DNA from: Psychrobacillus lasiicapitis
GTDB lineage: Bacteria; Bacillota; Bacilli; Bacillales_A; Planococcaceae
Direction of reading: 5' to 3'
DNA length: 64,000 bases
NCBI RefSeq assembly: GCF_006861795.1
Contig: NZ_VDGH01000005.1
Span: 124,001 to 188,000, forward strand
The translations under genes and the position numbers were made by a program. Of the stretch, positions 45,162 to 53,865 are shown in pieces. Below the pieces are notes generated by a model. It had not been told where the DNA came from. It saw only the letters and a program-made list of their open reading frames with translations, and did no database searches. Position 1 is the first letter of the stretch; each line of letters opens with the position of its first letter.

Positions 45162-46142
45162 TTGAAAATATTAGAGTCTATTAGTAATTTTGCAGGAAAG
45201 TACTTTGCATTTTTGGTAATTGCAGTTGCAGTCATTGCATTTTTAATACCTGATACGTTTCTGCCGTTTGGTAAGTATATTACAATTTTGCTGGGTATCG
45301 TTATGTTCGGAATGGGTCTTACGCTAAAAGCAGTTGACTTCAAACTGATTTTAACTCACCCAAAACCCGTTATCTTTGGGGTTTTAGCACAATTCATCAT
45401 CATGCCCTTGGCCGCATTTACAATTGCTTATCTTTTACAATTGCCAAGTGAATTAGCGGCTGGTCTTGTTCTTCTCGGTTCTGTACCTGGAGGAACTGCT
45501 TCGAACGTTATGGTTTATTTAGCCAAAGGAAATGTTCCATTGTCGATTACAATGACATCTTTCTCGACTATCATGGCACCTTTATTAACACCATTACTAT
45601 TACTTTTACTTGCCGGACAATGGATGCCAGTCAATGCGGTTGATATGTTCATGTCTATCATACAAGTAATTATTATTCCAATCATACTTGGATTACTTGT
45701 GAAAAAAGTTTTACCAAATATCGTTGAAAAAAGCTTAAACATTGTTCCACTTATTTCTGTCCTAGCCATTATTACAATCGTTTCCGCAGTCGTTGCAGGT
45801 AATGTTAATAATATTGCTTCTGCAGGACCACTAGTGTTTCTTGGTGTATTTCTTCATAATGGAGCGGGCTTGTTATTAGGATTTTATGCAGCGAAACTAA
45901 TGGGTCTTTCCGAATTGGATCGTCGTGCTATCTCTATAGAAGTAGGAATGCAAAACTCCGGTTTAGGAGTTGCGTTAGCAACAGCTCACTTAGGTCCATT
46001 AGCGGCTCTTCCGAGTGCTCTAGGTGCAGTTTGGCATAATATTTCTGGACCAATTTTAGCTACCTACTGGTCAAAGCGTCCAGTAAAAGAAACAGAAGCA
46101 CCTGTTTTAAAAGCACAAAGTAAAGTTTCACAGGCACAATAA
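45162..46142 (+). CDS. Bile acid:sodium symporter (BASS) family transporter
   Basis: About 326 residues with nine to ten hydrophobic segments. Seen: FGMGLTLKAVDFKLILTHPK, LVLLGSVPGGTASNVMVYLAKGNVPLSI (the family's core motif) and EVGMQNSGLGVALATAHLG. Bacterial BASS proteins carry diverse organic acids, including pantoate and 2-keto acids. The stop of glcD and this start are almost touching, so it probably imports the GlcD substrate or exports its product (inference). The start may be GTG at 45153 or TTG at 45162; AGGTG before the TTG favours the latter. Confidence 0.9.
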   Translation: MKILESISNFAGKYFAFLVIAVAVIAFLIPDTFLPFGKYITILLGIVMFGMGLTLKAVDFKLILTHPKPVIFGVLAQFIIMPLAAFTIAYLLQLPSELAAGLVLLGSVPGGTASNVMVYLAKGNVPLSITMTSFSTIMAPLLTPLLLLLLAGQWMPVNAVDMFMSIIQVIIIPIILGLLVKKVLPNIVEKSLNIVPLISVLAIITIVSAVVAGNVNNIASAGPLVFLGVFLHNGAGLLLGFYAAKLMGLSELDRRAISIEVGMQNSGLGVALATAHLGPLAALPSALGAVWHNISGPILATYWSKRPVKETEAPVLKAQSKVSQAQ

Positions 46143-46152
46143 GTATTCCCGG

Positions 46153-46197
46153 ATCTATCTCAATTGTCGATCTTTCGACTTGAGATAGATTTTTTTG
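46153..46197 (+). terminator. Terminator after glcD-BASS operon
   Basis: An 11-bp stem (ATCTATCTCAA with its complement) plus an inner GTCGA/TCGAC stem, followed by seven T. Confidence 0.9.
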
Positions 46198-46203
46198 TCT
46201 AAA

Positions 46204-46241
46204 ATAATAAAGAGTGATTCAGCGTCTCCTGAATCACTCTT
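46204..46241 (-). terminator. Terminator downstream of argF
   Basis: A perfect 13-bp stem (AAGAGTGATTCAG) with a 6-nt loop; on the minus strand TTTATTATTTTA follows. It is about 105 bp beyond the argF stop. Confidence 0.7.
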
Positions 46242-46345
46242 ACTATGTAGCGATGAAGCCGTCCATCTTGACGATCCACATCGCATGTATTGGAATAGCC
46301 TGGTGACAACCCCTGTCTTTCCAGTCTATTATTCCTAGAATTCGA

Positions 46346-47311
46346 TTAAGCCATTAGAGAAGCTAACACTGCTTTTTGTGCGTGCAAGCGATTTTCAGCT
46401 TGCTGGAAAATATATGAGTTCGGTCCATCGATTACAGCAGTGGAGACTTCTTCTTCACGATGAGCAGGCAGGCAGTGTAAGAATATATAATCATTCTTTG
46501 CATTTGCCACCAGCGCTTCATTGATTTGGAACTCTTTAAAGTCTGCTAAACGTTTCTGCATTTCCTCTTCTTGCCCCATCGATGTCCAAACATCTGTATA
46601 AATAACATCCGCATTCACAACTGCTTCTACAGGATCATTCGATACGAACAGAGAACCACCATTTTGTAAAGCAATCACTTTTGCTTTTTCCATAATTTCT
46701 GCATTTGGTTCATATCCAACTGGTGTTGCAACAGCAATATGCATTCCCATGTAAGCTGAAGCTATGACTAGAGAGTGGGCAACATTATTCCCATCTCCGA
46801 TATATGCAATTTTTAAACCTTGTGTATATCCTTTCACTTCATGAATCGTTAAAATGTCTGCCAGTGCTTGGCAAGGATGATACATATCTGTTAGCCCATT
46901 GATGACAGGAATGCTCGCATGCTCCGCCAATTCTTTCACCATTTCATGGGAATTTGCACGAATCATTATGCCATCTAAATAACCAGACAGTACATGCCCC
47001 GTATCATAAACTGATTCACCTCGACCAATCTGCAAATCACGCGAATGCATAAACATACCATTTCCGCCTAATTGTTTCATACCAACTTCAAAAGAAATTC
47101 TAGTTCTAGTAGAGTGTTTTTCAAAAATCATTCCTAATGTTTTACCTTCTAAAAGGGGTGGGCATTTCCCCGCCTTTGTTAGCTTTTTCAGCTCAACTGC
47201 AAGCTGAATTATATCTACTATCTCCTCTTTTGAGTAATCAAAAAGCGTTAATAGATCTTTTCCTTTTAAACTATCCACAACTTTTAAGTTCGCCCATTCT
47301 AAAAGTTTCAT
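46346..47311 (-). CDS. argF: Ornithine carbamoyltransferase
   Basis: 321 residues. Forms citrulline from ornithine and carbamoyl phosphate in arginine synthesis (or the reverse in the arginine deiminase pathway). Seen: the carbamoyl-phosphate motif [22 protein letters not shown], and [11 protein letters not shown], the ornithine-binding Cys loop. The gene is alone; no other arg genes flank it. An ARG-box-like promoter region lies upstream. AAAGGAG precedes the ATG. Confidence 0.95.
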   Translation of the reverse strand: MKLLEWANLKVVDSLKGKDLLTLFDYSKEEIVDIIQLAVELKKLTKAGKCPPLLEGKTLGMIFEKHSTRTRISFEVGMKQLGGNGMFMHSRDLQIGRGESVYDTGHVLSGYLDGIMIRANSHEMVKELAEHASIPVINGLTDMYHPCQALADILTIHEVKGYTQGLKIAYIGDGNNVAHSLVIASAYMGMHIAVATPVGYEPNAEIMEKAKVIALQNGGSLFVSNDPVEAVVNADVIYTDVWTSMGQEEEMQKRLADFKEFQINEALVANAKNDYIFLHCLPAHREEEVSTAVIDGPNSYIFQQAENRLHAQKAVLASLMA

Positions 47312-47350
47312 TTATAAAAACACTCCTTTTCGTATATTTATGTAATTATC

Positions 47351-47379
47351 ATTATAAATATGAATAAACATAAAGTCAA
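47351..47379 (-). promoter_or_regulatory. argF promoter with possible arginine-repressor box
   Basis: TTGACT-N17-TATAAT on the minus strand. The spacer contains, on the plus strand, ATGAATAAACAT, similar to the ARG box core (ATGAATAA), and another AT-rich ATTGAATTTATATGCA lies just upstream. A bound ArgR/AhrC would cover the promoter. Confidence 0.6.
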
Positions 47380-47404
47380 TTGAATTTATATGCAAAATTA
47401 AAAA

Positions 47405-47449
47405 ATTAAAAATGTCTAGAAAAGCATTCCTTATGCTCTTCTAGACATT
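47405..47449 (-). terminator. Terminator after the M42 peptidase gene
   Basis: An 11-bp stem (AATGTCTAGAA with its complement) extended by AGCAT/ATGCT pairing, followed by a T-rich tract on the minus strand. Confidence 0.8.
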
Positions 47450-47453
47450 ATTA

Positions 47454-48542
47454 TTAATCAAACGTAATTTTATTTACTGTGTCGCGGTCTAATTTTTTTA
47501 TTACTTCAATAATCAATTTGACTATGTTTTCATAATCATCGCGATGAAGAATCCCTGCATGTGAATGGATATAACGCGTTGCAATACCAATAGATAAGGC
47601 CGGTACACCATTTAATGAAATATGCATAGAGCCCGCATCTGTTCCTCCACCAGGTATCGTTTCGAATTGATATGGGATATTATTTTCTTCCGCCGTATCA
47701 ATCACAAAATCACGCAATCCTTTATGCGATACCATCGATGCATCGAACAATACAATTTGTGGACCCGCCCCCATTTTGCTTGTCGATTCTTTCGCAGTAA
47801 TACCAGGTGTATCTCCTGCAATACCAACGTCTACTGCAAATCCGATATCGGGATTTACTTTTACTGTAGAGGTTTTAGCACCACGAAGACCCACTTCTTC
47901 TTGAACAGTTCCTACACCATATACAATATTCGGATGTTTTACATCTTGCAATCCTTTTAACACGTCGATTGCAATTGCACAGCCAATACGATTATCCCAT
48001 GCTTTTGCAAGTAATAATTTCTCATTGTTCATCACGGAGAACTCAAAATATGGTACGACCATATCTCCCGGTAATACTCCCCACTCCATCGCCTCTTCTT
48101 TCGAGGAAGCGCCTATATCGATGAACATATCTTTTACGTCCACTGCTTTCTTTCGTGCATCCGCTGTTAAAATATGAGGAGGTTTTGAGCCAATCACACC
48201 GGTAATTGTATCACCTTTACGAGTCACGATTGTCACTCGTTGTGCAAGCATTACTTGTGACCACCAACCACCAACTGTTTGAAAGCTTAAAAATCCTTTG
48301 TCGTCAATTTTAGAAATCATAAACCCAACTTCGTCTAAATGTCCTGCTACCATAACTTTGGGACCATTTGCGTCCCCCACTTTTTCTGCGATCAAGCTTC
48401 CTAAATTATCATATTCTATTTTATCTGCAAAGGGCTTTATATACTTTTCCATTACTTGACGAGGTTCACGCTCATTCCCTGGAATTCCTTTTGCATCGGT
48501 TAACTCTTTAAGCATTGTCAATGTCTCATCTAACTTTGTCAT
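47454..48542 (-). CDS. ysdC: M42 family metallopeptidase (YsdC type)
   Basis: 362 residues. A cobalt/zinc aminopeptidase that forms large tetrahedral assemblies in other bacteria. Seen: [19 protein letters not shown] (metal His-Asp), [15 protein letters not shown] (bridging Asp), [16 protein letters not shown] (catalytic Glu-Glu), [13 protein letters not shown], and [33 protein letters not shown] (metal His). It cleaves N-terminal residues from peptides. AGGAGG precedes the ATG. Its neighbourhood near ysdB/ysdA is as in B. subtilis. Confidence 0.93.
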   Translation of the reverse strand: MTKLDETLTMLKELTDAKGIPGNEREPRQVMEKYIKPFADKIEYDNLGSLIAEKVGDANGPKVMVAGHLDEVGFMISKIDDKGFLSFQTVGGWWSQVMLAQRVTIVTRKGDTITGVIGSKPPHILTADARKKAVDVKDMFIDIGASSKEEAMEWGVLPGDMVVPYFEFSVMNNEKLLLAKAWDNRIGCAIAIDVLKGLQDVKHPNIVYGVGTVQEEVGLRGAKTSTVKVNPDIGFAVDVGIAGDTPGITAKESTSKMGAGPQIVLFDASMVSHKGLRDFVIDTAEENNIPYQFETIPGGGTDAGSMHISLNGVPALSIGIATRYIHSHAGILHRDDYENIVKLIIEVIKKLDRDTVNKITFD

Positions 48543-48620
48543 TATTTCGCCCTCCTAAATATAACTGCCATATCAATTATATTCTAAACTCATCCTATTT
48601 TCAAAATTAAGTGATAGATT

Positions 48621-50543
48621 TTAATCGGCTCCTGCTCCGCCGCCTCCTCCGTCACCACCTCCACCACCACTATCTCCACCGAAGAATCCTCCTGAATCGG
48701 ATGAACCTCCGCTAGACATAGTACCCGGTGACCAGTACCATGTTTTTGCCACATAGTCCATCGGATCTGTTCCAGCTATTAATAGCGCTGCCAAGGGAAT
48801 CGTTTCATCCACAACTGGTATATGCACATTTTTTCTACCAAAAAGATATGCCCGTATCGTCCACTTCTCCTGCTCATTTTTCGAGAGACCGGCAGGCATG
48901 CCATTTTTTATACTTCTTTGGAAAGAGCGAATACTATCTTTTACACGGACAGCATTCATGGAAAGAATATTTATCGGTACAGCGATATATAAAAGAACAA
49001 CCGCTAAGATTAAACCAAAGATTTCCCTCATCAATTCATCATTTACTATGTTCCCTACCATTAAACTAATCACAATCATATAAAGAGCAAAGTACCAGTG
49101 AGCAGTTAGTTTAACCCAATTAATAATGAGAACTAGTATCGTAATAATCACAATGAATACAATACTTCCACTGCTTCTGAAATCTGCATAATAGCTTATG
49201 GCAACGAAAGTCGCTAACAATATGATTGCTAAACTAATAAGGAGCTTTGGTAGTTGGTGATGGAAAGCTCCCGCTTCTACTAGTTCATTCTGTACTTTTT
49301 TATGCCAAGTTTTTTGTTTCTTTTTAAACTCTTTTGTCCTAGTATGATAGTAATTGGCCATCCCATTATCTCTTTCTTTTCTTGGCGCTCCTGCTGCATC
49401 ATGCAAATGGAATGCCCATTTACTTGAACCACTTTTGGTACTAAATAACCATTGGATTAAATAAGATTCGGATAAGCCCTTTGCAATTCCTCCGTTTTTC
49501 AAGCGAAACAATAAAGTCTCTTCAGGCGCTTTCGGGTCATTTTTAAAACGTATTGCCGCTCGTGATGGCTTGACTATGGCAGCTTCTTTTTCAACTAGCG
49601 AAAACAAACCGGCTAAAAAAGTTTTCTTATCCCGTTTTCCTGTCTTATATACGGAAAACAAGTATAAAATATCGATGTCCAGTATGTGCTCCTCATTTCC
49701 TTTTCTCCAAAAATGTCTTTGAGGTAAAGCAATAATAAAGAGTACGGCAATGATCACTAATACAAGCGAAACATTTGGTAATATTTTTATAAGCACAGGA
49801 ATTTCTGATAGCCTTTTTTTCATCGCATCCGCTTGTTTCTTTTCAATTGCAAAAGCTTCTTTCATAGAGCTAGTACTTTTCGTTTTCACCATGTTCGTCA
49901 TAACAGTTGAAGGGAAAAAGAAAGTTGTCTTCGTTAAGGAATATGCCTCCGAAATCGGTGTTTTAAACCGAATTCCATATTCAGACTTCCCATTTTTCTT
50001 TGCATTTCGATCGAAAATAACTCCATCAAATTTAGAAGAATCCATCGTTTGTGGCAGAATAAAATCTATTGTAACATTATGAAAATCTTGATCATGTGCA
50101 TCTCCATCTCCAAAATACGTAACATTTGCAACACTATATGTATCATACGCTTTCACTGCATTTTTAAGAGTATATACATACAAAAAAGAAACTTTTTCGT
50201 TTGTTTTGTTAATACTTGTTCGATATACCCCATTCTCTTTCTTAACATTTAATGTTTTTAATGTATTATTCTCGATGAAACCTGGTTCTGGGCTTAAAGT
50301 AGTTATTTCATGAGCATAAAAATTTTCCACATTATTCGCATGTTCTTTTGGAAAGGATCGCTTTAAGCTTTTATAATTCCCATCAAAATTATACGTAAAT
50401 ACTTCATTCACTAAAAGGTCGCCATTTGGTTGAATCCAGGACTTAATATGTACTGTGTCTATTGAGTAGGATCTCTCTTCCGCAACTACACTAGATGAAA
50501 AAGCTACTAAAAATAATACAAGTAAAAAAAAGAACTTTTTCAT
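48621..50543 (-). CDS. DUF2207 domain membrane protein
   Basis: 640 residues. Signal peptide (MKKFFFLLVLFLVAFSSS to VVAEE), an extracellular DUF2207 domain (about 25-240), a membrane segment near 262-280, a cytoplasmic domain of about 150 residues, then four clustered membrane segments (about 430-530) and a C-terminal tail almost wholly of Gly, Ser and Asp. The function of DUF2207 is not known. The codons before the ATG at 50543 (GTG at 50552) belong to the GGAGTGA ribosome site. It appears to be monocistronic. Confidence 0.88.
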   Translation of the reverse strand: MKKFFFLLVLFLVAFSSSVVAEERSYSIDTVHIKSWIQPNGDLLVNEVFTYNFDGNYKSLKRSFPKEHANNVENFYAHEITTLSPEPGFIENNTLKTLNVKKENGVYRTSINKTNEKVSFLYVYTLKNAVKAYDTYSVANVTYFGDGDAHDQDFHNVTIDFILPQTMDSSKFDGVIFDRNAKKNGKSEYGIRFKTPISEAYSLTKTTFFFPSTVMTNMVKTKSTSSMKEAFAIEKKQADAMKKRLSEIPVLIKILPNVSLVLVIIAVLFIIALPQRHFWRKGNEEHILDIDILYLFSVYKTGKRDKKTFLAGLFSLVEKEAAIVKPSRAAIRFKNDPKAPEETLLFRLKNGGIAKGLSESYLIQWLFSTKSGSSKWAFHLHDAAGAPRKERDNGMANYYHTRTKEFKKKQKTWHKKVQNELVEAGAFHHQLPKLLISLAIILLATFVAISYYADFRSSGSIVFIVIITILVLIINWVKLTAHWYFALYMIVISLMVGNIVNDELMREIFGLILAVVLLYIAVPINILSMNAVRVKDSIRSFQRSIKNGMPAGLSKNEQEKWTIRAYLFGRKNVHIPVVDETIPLAALLIAGTDPMDYVAKTWYWSPGTMSSGGSSDSGGFFGGDSGGGGGDGGGGGAGAD

Positions 50544-50682
50544 TGATATCACTCCAACATCACATAATTTTTTATAGTATGTTTACGGGTGACATTAGAA
50601 AAAGTTCCAATTATTTTACTGTTCAATTACGGATAGGTGTTACTTGAAACAACTAGAAGTGTAAACTCTTAGCTGTTTCAAG

Positions 50683-51168
50683 TTAATAACCATTCTTCTG
50701 TCTTTCATAATTTATTTCATTTTTAGAAATGTACGCTTGCAATACTTCCTCACTACTAAAGCTTAGCTTTTCTGCAATTGCACCATATAAAACCCAAATC
50801 TTCTCATATGTATTTTTTGTTGTCTCCTGTAAAAATGCGATGATCGCCTCGTTTGTTTGAAGGAATAATGTTGTTAAATCTTCTTCTTTCTTTTCTATTG
50901 GCCACTCTTTTAAATCATCCAAACCTTTTTCAATTCCTAATGACAATAAAAAATGAATAGAATCGACATACTCTTCTAAAATAACCGTTCGTTCAGACGG
51001 TCCCTTGTCGCTCCAAAACTTGAAACAACGTGTTTCATTTGCTAGTTCTGCAAGCTCTACAATTAGTGCCAATCCTTTCTTCATAAAAATATCTTCGTTT
51101 ACTTGTTTATTCGATTGAATATATTCGTCTAATGCAGTCTGCATTGTAAAAAGTTTTTGTAAATTCAT
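50683..51168 (-). CDS. Dimeric dUTPase (all-alpha NTP pyrophosphohydrolase)
   Basis: 161 residues with the helical dUTPase/MazG-like pattern: LALIVELAELANETRCFKFWSDKGP (metal-binding ExxE) and ILEEYVDSIHFLLSLG (second ExxxD). It hydrolyses dUTP to dUMP and keeps uracil out of DNA. TTG at 51180 and ATG at 51171 lie inside or too near GGAGG; the ATG at 51168 fits best. A stem-loop with ACTTGAAACA/TGTTTCAAGT overlaps the stop codon. Confidence 0.88.
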   Translation of the reverse strand: MNLQKLFTMQTALDEYIQSNKQVNEDIFMKKGLALIVELAELANETRCFKFWSDKGPSERTVILEEYVDSIHFLLSLGIEKGLDDLKEWPIEKKEEDLTTLFLQTNEAIIAFLQETTKNTYEKIWVLYGAIAEKLSFSSEEVLQAYISKNEINYERQKNGY

Positions 51169-51260
51169 CATTTCCTCCAATTATTTTAAATTATTTTGAA
51201 ACCAAACTACCTCTTCTATCGTATAGCAGTTACTATGTATTTTTCAAGGAGGACATTTTG

Positions 51261-51647
51261 ATGATTGTATTACTTAGACTGCTAATAATTGTCATAATCA
51301 TATATGCATTTTATAAAATTCTTCGCTATTTGTTTGATCCGAAGAGAAAGTTAGACGAATCCTATGAGAAAGAACAGTACTATTTTTATGATGATATAAA
51401 AAATGTCCGTAAGAATTTTTTCATAACCTATAAAGGTGCATTGTTTGAAGGAGAAAAATATTTAGGTACGACTGAGCAAGCATTTGAAGTTGTGTCTATT
51501 TTCGTTTGGATAAAAGATCCTTCCAAACTACAAGGGTTTACTAAAGAGGATTTTCGTTTCTTACAAAATGAAATACGTATGAATTACCCATCTGCCAAAA
51601 TCAATTGGAAGAGCCCGATTGAGCAGCTCATGAAAGATGAGACATAA
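51261..51647 (+). CDS. ysdB: YsdB-like protein (sigma-W pathway)
   Basis: 128 residues. One N-terminal membrane segment (IVLLRLLIIVIIIYAFYKIL), then a soluble domain with RKNFFITYKGALFEGEKYLGTTEQAFEV, which matches what I recall of B. subtilis YsdB, a protein needed for normal sigma-W activity. TTG at 51258 is 4 nt after AGGAGG; the ATG at 51261 is better. Genomic location beside ysdA supports the call. Confidence 0.85.
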   Translation: MIVLLRLLIIVIIIYAFYKILRYLFDPKRKLDESYEKEQYYFYDDIKNVRKNFFITYKGALFEGEKYLGTTEQAFEVVSIFVWIKDPSKLQGFTKEDFRFLQNEIRMNYPSAKINWKSPIEQLMKDET

Positions 51648-51709
51648 CAAAAGCACCTATCTCTGACCCAATATTGCAAATAAAAAAGAGAAATATTTAT
51701 GGGATATCG

Positions 51710-51974
51710 CACATAATAGGGAAACTGTGCGGTTAAGAGACATGGCAAAGGAAATTGATTTCCACTCCAGGCGGACGCTTACCGCGGGGCGGGCGGTGAG
51801 CCTCCTCGTCGCACGCTCCTGCGGGGTCTCCCCTGTCGCGCAGTACGAGCTGAAAGCCCCGCAGGAGCGAGAGCTTCGAGGAGATGGAAGCCGTGCCCGC
51901 GGAAAGCGTCCACCCTATAGCGGAAATCCAAGCGGATACTTCATTCATCTCGCTACCGCGCAGTTTCCCTATAC
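51710..51974. repeat. Long inverted-repeat element, copy 3 (compact)
   Basis: 265 bp with the same ends as copies 1 and 2 (ACATAATAGGGAAACTGTGC and CTACCGCGCAGTTTCCC), but the central spacer is missing, so the two arms fold directly on each other. Contains GCGGACGCTTACCGCGG and the complement CCGCGGAAAGCGTCC. It lies between the convergent genes ysdB and ysdA. Two overlapping ORFs through it (plus 51727-51996, minus 51733-51948) are spurious. Confidence 0.88.
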
Positions 51975-52057
51975 TTCATTCGATTTAGAAAAGTAATTTA
52001 ACTCACTTCAAAAATATTCATATCTCTAGAATTTCATAATTTGCTGAACATAAAAAT

Positions 52058-52093
52058 AGCGAACAACCCTAGATCATACTTGGGTTGTTCGCT
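52058..52093 (-). terminator. Terminator at the end of ysdA
   Basis: A perfect 12-bp stem (AGCGAACAACCC) whose 5' arm lies inside the last codons of ysdA, with TATTTTTAT following on the minus strand. Confidence 0.85.
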
Positions 52094-52353
52094 TTTACTA
52101 ACCAAAAAAGTATAAATACATAGACGATGAGTAGCATTAGAAAGCCTACACGAAAATTCGTATGCTTTGTTTTATGTCGGAACAGCTGCATACCTATATA
52201 AGCACCAATGCCTCCACCAAAAATAGCAAGTGACCATAATGTACGCTCTGAAACTCTTTGTTTATGGTTTTTCGCCTGAGATTTATCATAGCCCATAACG
52301 ATAAACGAAATAACGGACATGATCAATATAAAAAAGGGAATAATTTCCTTCAT
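52069..52353 (-). CDS. ysdA: DUF1294 membrane protein (YsdA)
   Basis: 94 residues, three hydrophobic segments. DUF1294 pattern: SFIVMGYDKSQAKNHKQRVSERTLWSLAIFGGGIGAYIGMQLFRHKTKHTNFR. The function is unknown. Adjacent to rplT exactly as in B. subtilis, but separated by a terminator, so it is probably expressed only partly with the ribosomal operon. AGGGG precedes the ATG. Confidence 0.92.
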   Translation of the reverse strand: MKEIIPFFILIMSVISFIVMGYDKSQAKNHKQRVSERTLWSLAIFGGGIGAYIGMQLFRHKTKHTNFRVGFLMLLIVYVFILFWLVKANNPSMI

Positions 52354-52370
52354 ATTTCTACCCCTTGTAC

Positions 52371-52400
52371 AAAAAAAGCTGATAGAATCTCTATCAGCTT
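52371..52400 (-). terminator. Terminator after rplT
   Basis: A 9-bp stem (AGCTGATAG with CTATCAGCT) and 5-nt loop, followed by seven T on the minus strand. It ends the infC-rpmI-rplT transcript. Confidence 0.9.
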
Positions 52401-52412
52401 CTTTATCGTTTA

Positions 52413-52772
52413 TTATTTAGCGATTGCTTTTTTTGCTGCATCTGCAAGTTGTGTAAATGCTTGAGCATCTGTTACAGCTAGATCAGCTAACATTTTACGG
52501 TTTACTTCGATTTCAGCTAATTTTAATCCGTGCATTAAACGGCTGTAAGAAAGACCGTTTAGGCGTGCTGCCGCATTGATACGTGTGATCCATAATTTAC
52601 GGAATTCACGTTTTTTGTTACGACGGTCACGGTATGCATACATTAGAGATTTCATAACCTGTTGGTTTGCTACTTTATATAATGTATGTTTTGAACCGTA
52701 ATAACCTTTAGCTAATTTTAATACTTTTTTACGACGCTTTTTTGTTACTGGTGTGCTTTTTACGCGTGGCAT
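52413..52772 (-). CDS. rplT: Ribosomal protein bL20
   Basis: 119 residues; [73 protein letters not shown] is unmistakable L20. It binds 23S rRNA early in large-subunit assembly and, in Bacillus, binds the infC leader to repress its own operon. Confidence 0.99.
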   Translation of the reverse strand: MPRVKSTPVTKKRRKKVLKLAKGYYGSKHTLYKVANQQVMKSLMYAYRDRRNKKREFRKLWITRINAAARLNGLSYSRLMHGLKLAEIEVNRKMLADLAVTDAQAFTQLADAAKKAIAK

Positions 52773-52815
52773 GATTCATTACCTCCTGCTATTCTTTCGA
52801 GATTTAAATTTCTTA

Positions 52816-53016
52816 TTATTTCATGTAAGTAAGTAGTGTTTTGATACGTTTGTAATCGCCTGAAGAAGCTACTTTAGTTTTACGTAGTTTACGTTTAGCT
52901 TTAGTAGATTTGTTAGCGAATAAGTGGCTTCCAAAAGCACGGTCATGTTTTAATTTTCCTGTACCCGTCTTTTTGAAACGCTTTGCAGCTCCACGGTGAG
53001 TTTTCATTTTCGGCAT
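52816..53016 (-). CDS. rpmI: Ribosomal protein bL35
   Basis: 66 residues, basic; [23 protein letters not shown] then [15 protein letters not shown], the standard L35 sequence. It lies between infC and rplT in the conserved infC-rpmI-rplT operon. GAGGAAT precedes the ATG. Confidence 0.99.
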   Translation of the reverse strand: MPKMKTHRGAAKRFKKTGTGKLKHDRAFGSHLFANKSTKAKRKLRKTKVASSGDYKRIKTLLTYMK

Positions 53017-53046
53017 GTCGAATTCCTCCTAAACAATTGTACTCTA

Positions 53047-53565
53047 TTACTGTTTTTCGTTCTTTGGTGCAAGCACTAAGAACATACTGCGGCCATCCAT
53101 TTTCGGTTTTGATTCAACCGTAGATACTTCCGCACAAGCTTCGGCAAATCTATCTAAAACGCGTTGACCAATCTCTTTATGAGTAATCGCACGACCTTTA
53201 AAACGAATAGATGCTTTCACTTTATCTCCTTTTTCAAGGAACTTGATCGCGTTTTTAAGTTTCGTTTGGAAATCATGTTCATCGATTGTTGGGCTCAAAC
53301 GAACCTCTTTCATCACGATGATTTTTTGATTTTTACGGACTTCACGATCCTTTTTTTGCTGCTCAAATTTGAATTTACCATAGTCCATGATACGAGCGAC
53401 TGGCGGCTTGGCTTGAGGAGCCACAAGGACAAGATCCAAATTTACACGACCTGCGATTTCAAGTGCTTCGTTACGTGTTTTCAATCCTAACTGATCGCCA
53501 TTTTGATCAATAACTCGTAGTTCGCGTGCTCGAATGCCATCGTTCACATACATGTCTTTGCTAAT
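53047..53565 (-). CDS. infC: Translation initiation factor IF-3, ATT start
   Basis: 172 residues from an ATT codon at 53565, read as [22 protein letters not shown] after the initiator. IF-3 keeps the 30S subunit free and checks the start codon. Seen: N-terminal domain to about 75, linker [12 protein letters not shown], then [12 protein letters not shown] and [14 protein letters not shown] of the C-terminal domain. An ATG exists 15 codons further upstream at 53610, but it would add residues not found in IF-3 and lies before GGAGGTGG. The second ATT, 9 nt after GGAGG, agrees with the known AUU start of infC in related bacteria. Confidence 0.95.
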   Translation of the reverse strand: MSKDMYVNDGIRARELRVIDQNGDQLGLKTRNEALEIAGRVNLDLVLVAPQAKPPVARIMDYGKFKFEQQKKDREVRKNQKIIVMKEVRLSPTIDEHDFQTKLKNAIKFLEKGDKVKASIRFKGRAITHKEIGQRVLDRFAEACAEVSTVESKPKMDGRSMFLVLAPKNEKQ

Positions 53566-53639
53566 AACAATCCACCTCCAAATAGTGTCGCGAATACATG
53601 GTTTGGGCATAAATTTCGTAGAAACGAATTACTTACGCC

Positions 53640-53818
53640 GTTTTCGATCAAATAAAAAAACGAGCAGACATAAGATGTATGTCTGCCCGCCGATATAAGA
53701 ACATGCAGATGCCTACATGTTACAGTCGATCGTGTGCTTACCAGTCAACAACAAAAAGTGTCAAACAGGTGAGAAGCGGGCAGCCTCTTCTTATACCACA
53801 AACTTGTATTCAATAACC
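53640..53818 (-). promoter_or_regulatory. L20-type leader of infC-rpmI-rplT
   Basis: Minus-strand leader ending in a terminator (GAGCAGACATA with TATGTCTGC, then seven T). An upstream segment GGCTGCCCGC (53777-53786 region) is complementary to the GCGGGCAG of the terminator arm, giving an antiterminator. It matches the L20-binding leader of Bacillus in position and layout. Confidence 0.85.
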
Positions 53819-53824
53819 TAAATA

Positions 53825-53853
53825 ACTATACCATGTAGATTCTTACATGTCAA
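53825..53853 (-). promoter_or_regulatory. Sigma-A promoter of the infC operon
   Basis: TTGACA-N17-TATAGT on the minus strand, immediately after thrS. Confidence 0.8.
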
Positions 53854-53865
53854 CAGTATTTATGA

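Noticed and set aside
46242-46345. Possible small RNA or gene between the argF terminator and argF
   Set aside because: No ORF with a ribosome site and no convincing structure; nothing supportable.
51727-51996. 89-codon plus-strand ORF and 71-codon minus-strand ORF over the same bases
   Set aside because: Both lie wholly inside the third long inverted repeat; their sequences derive from the repeat arms and have no ribosome site or family resemblance.
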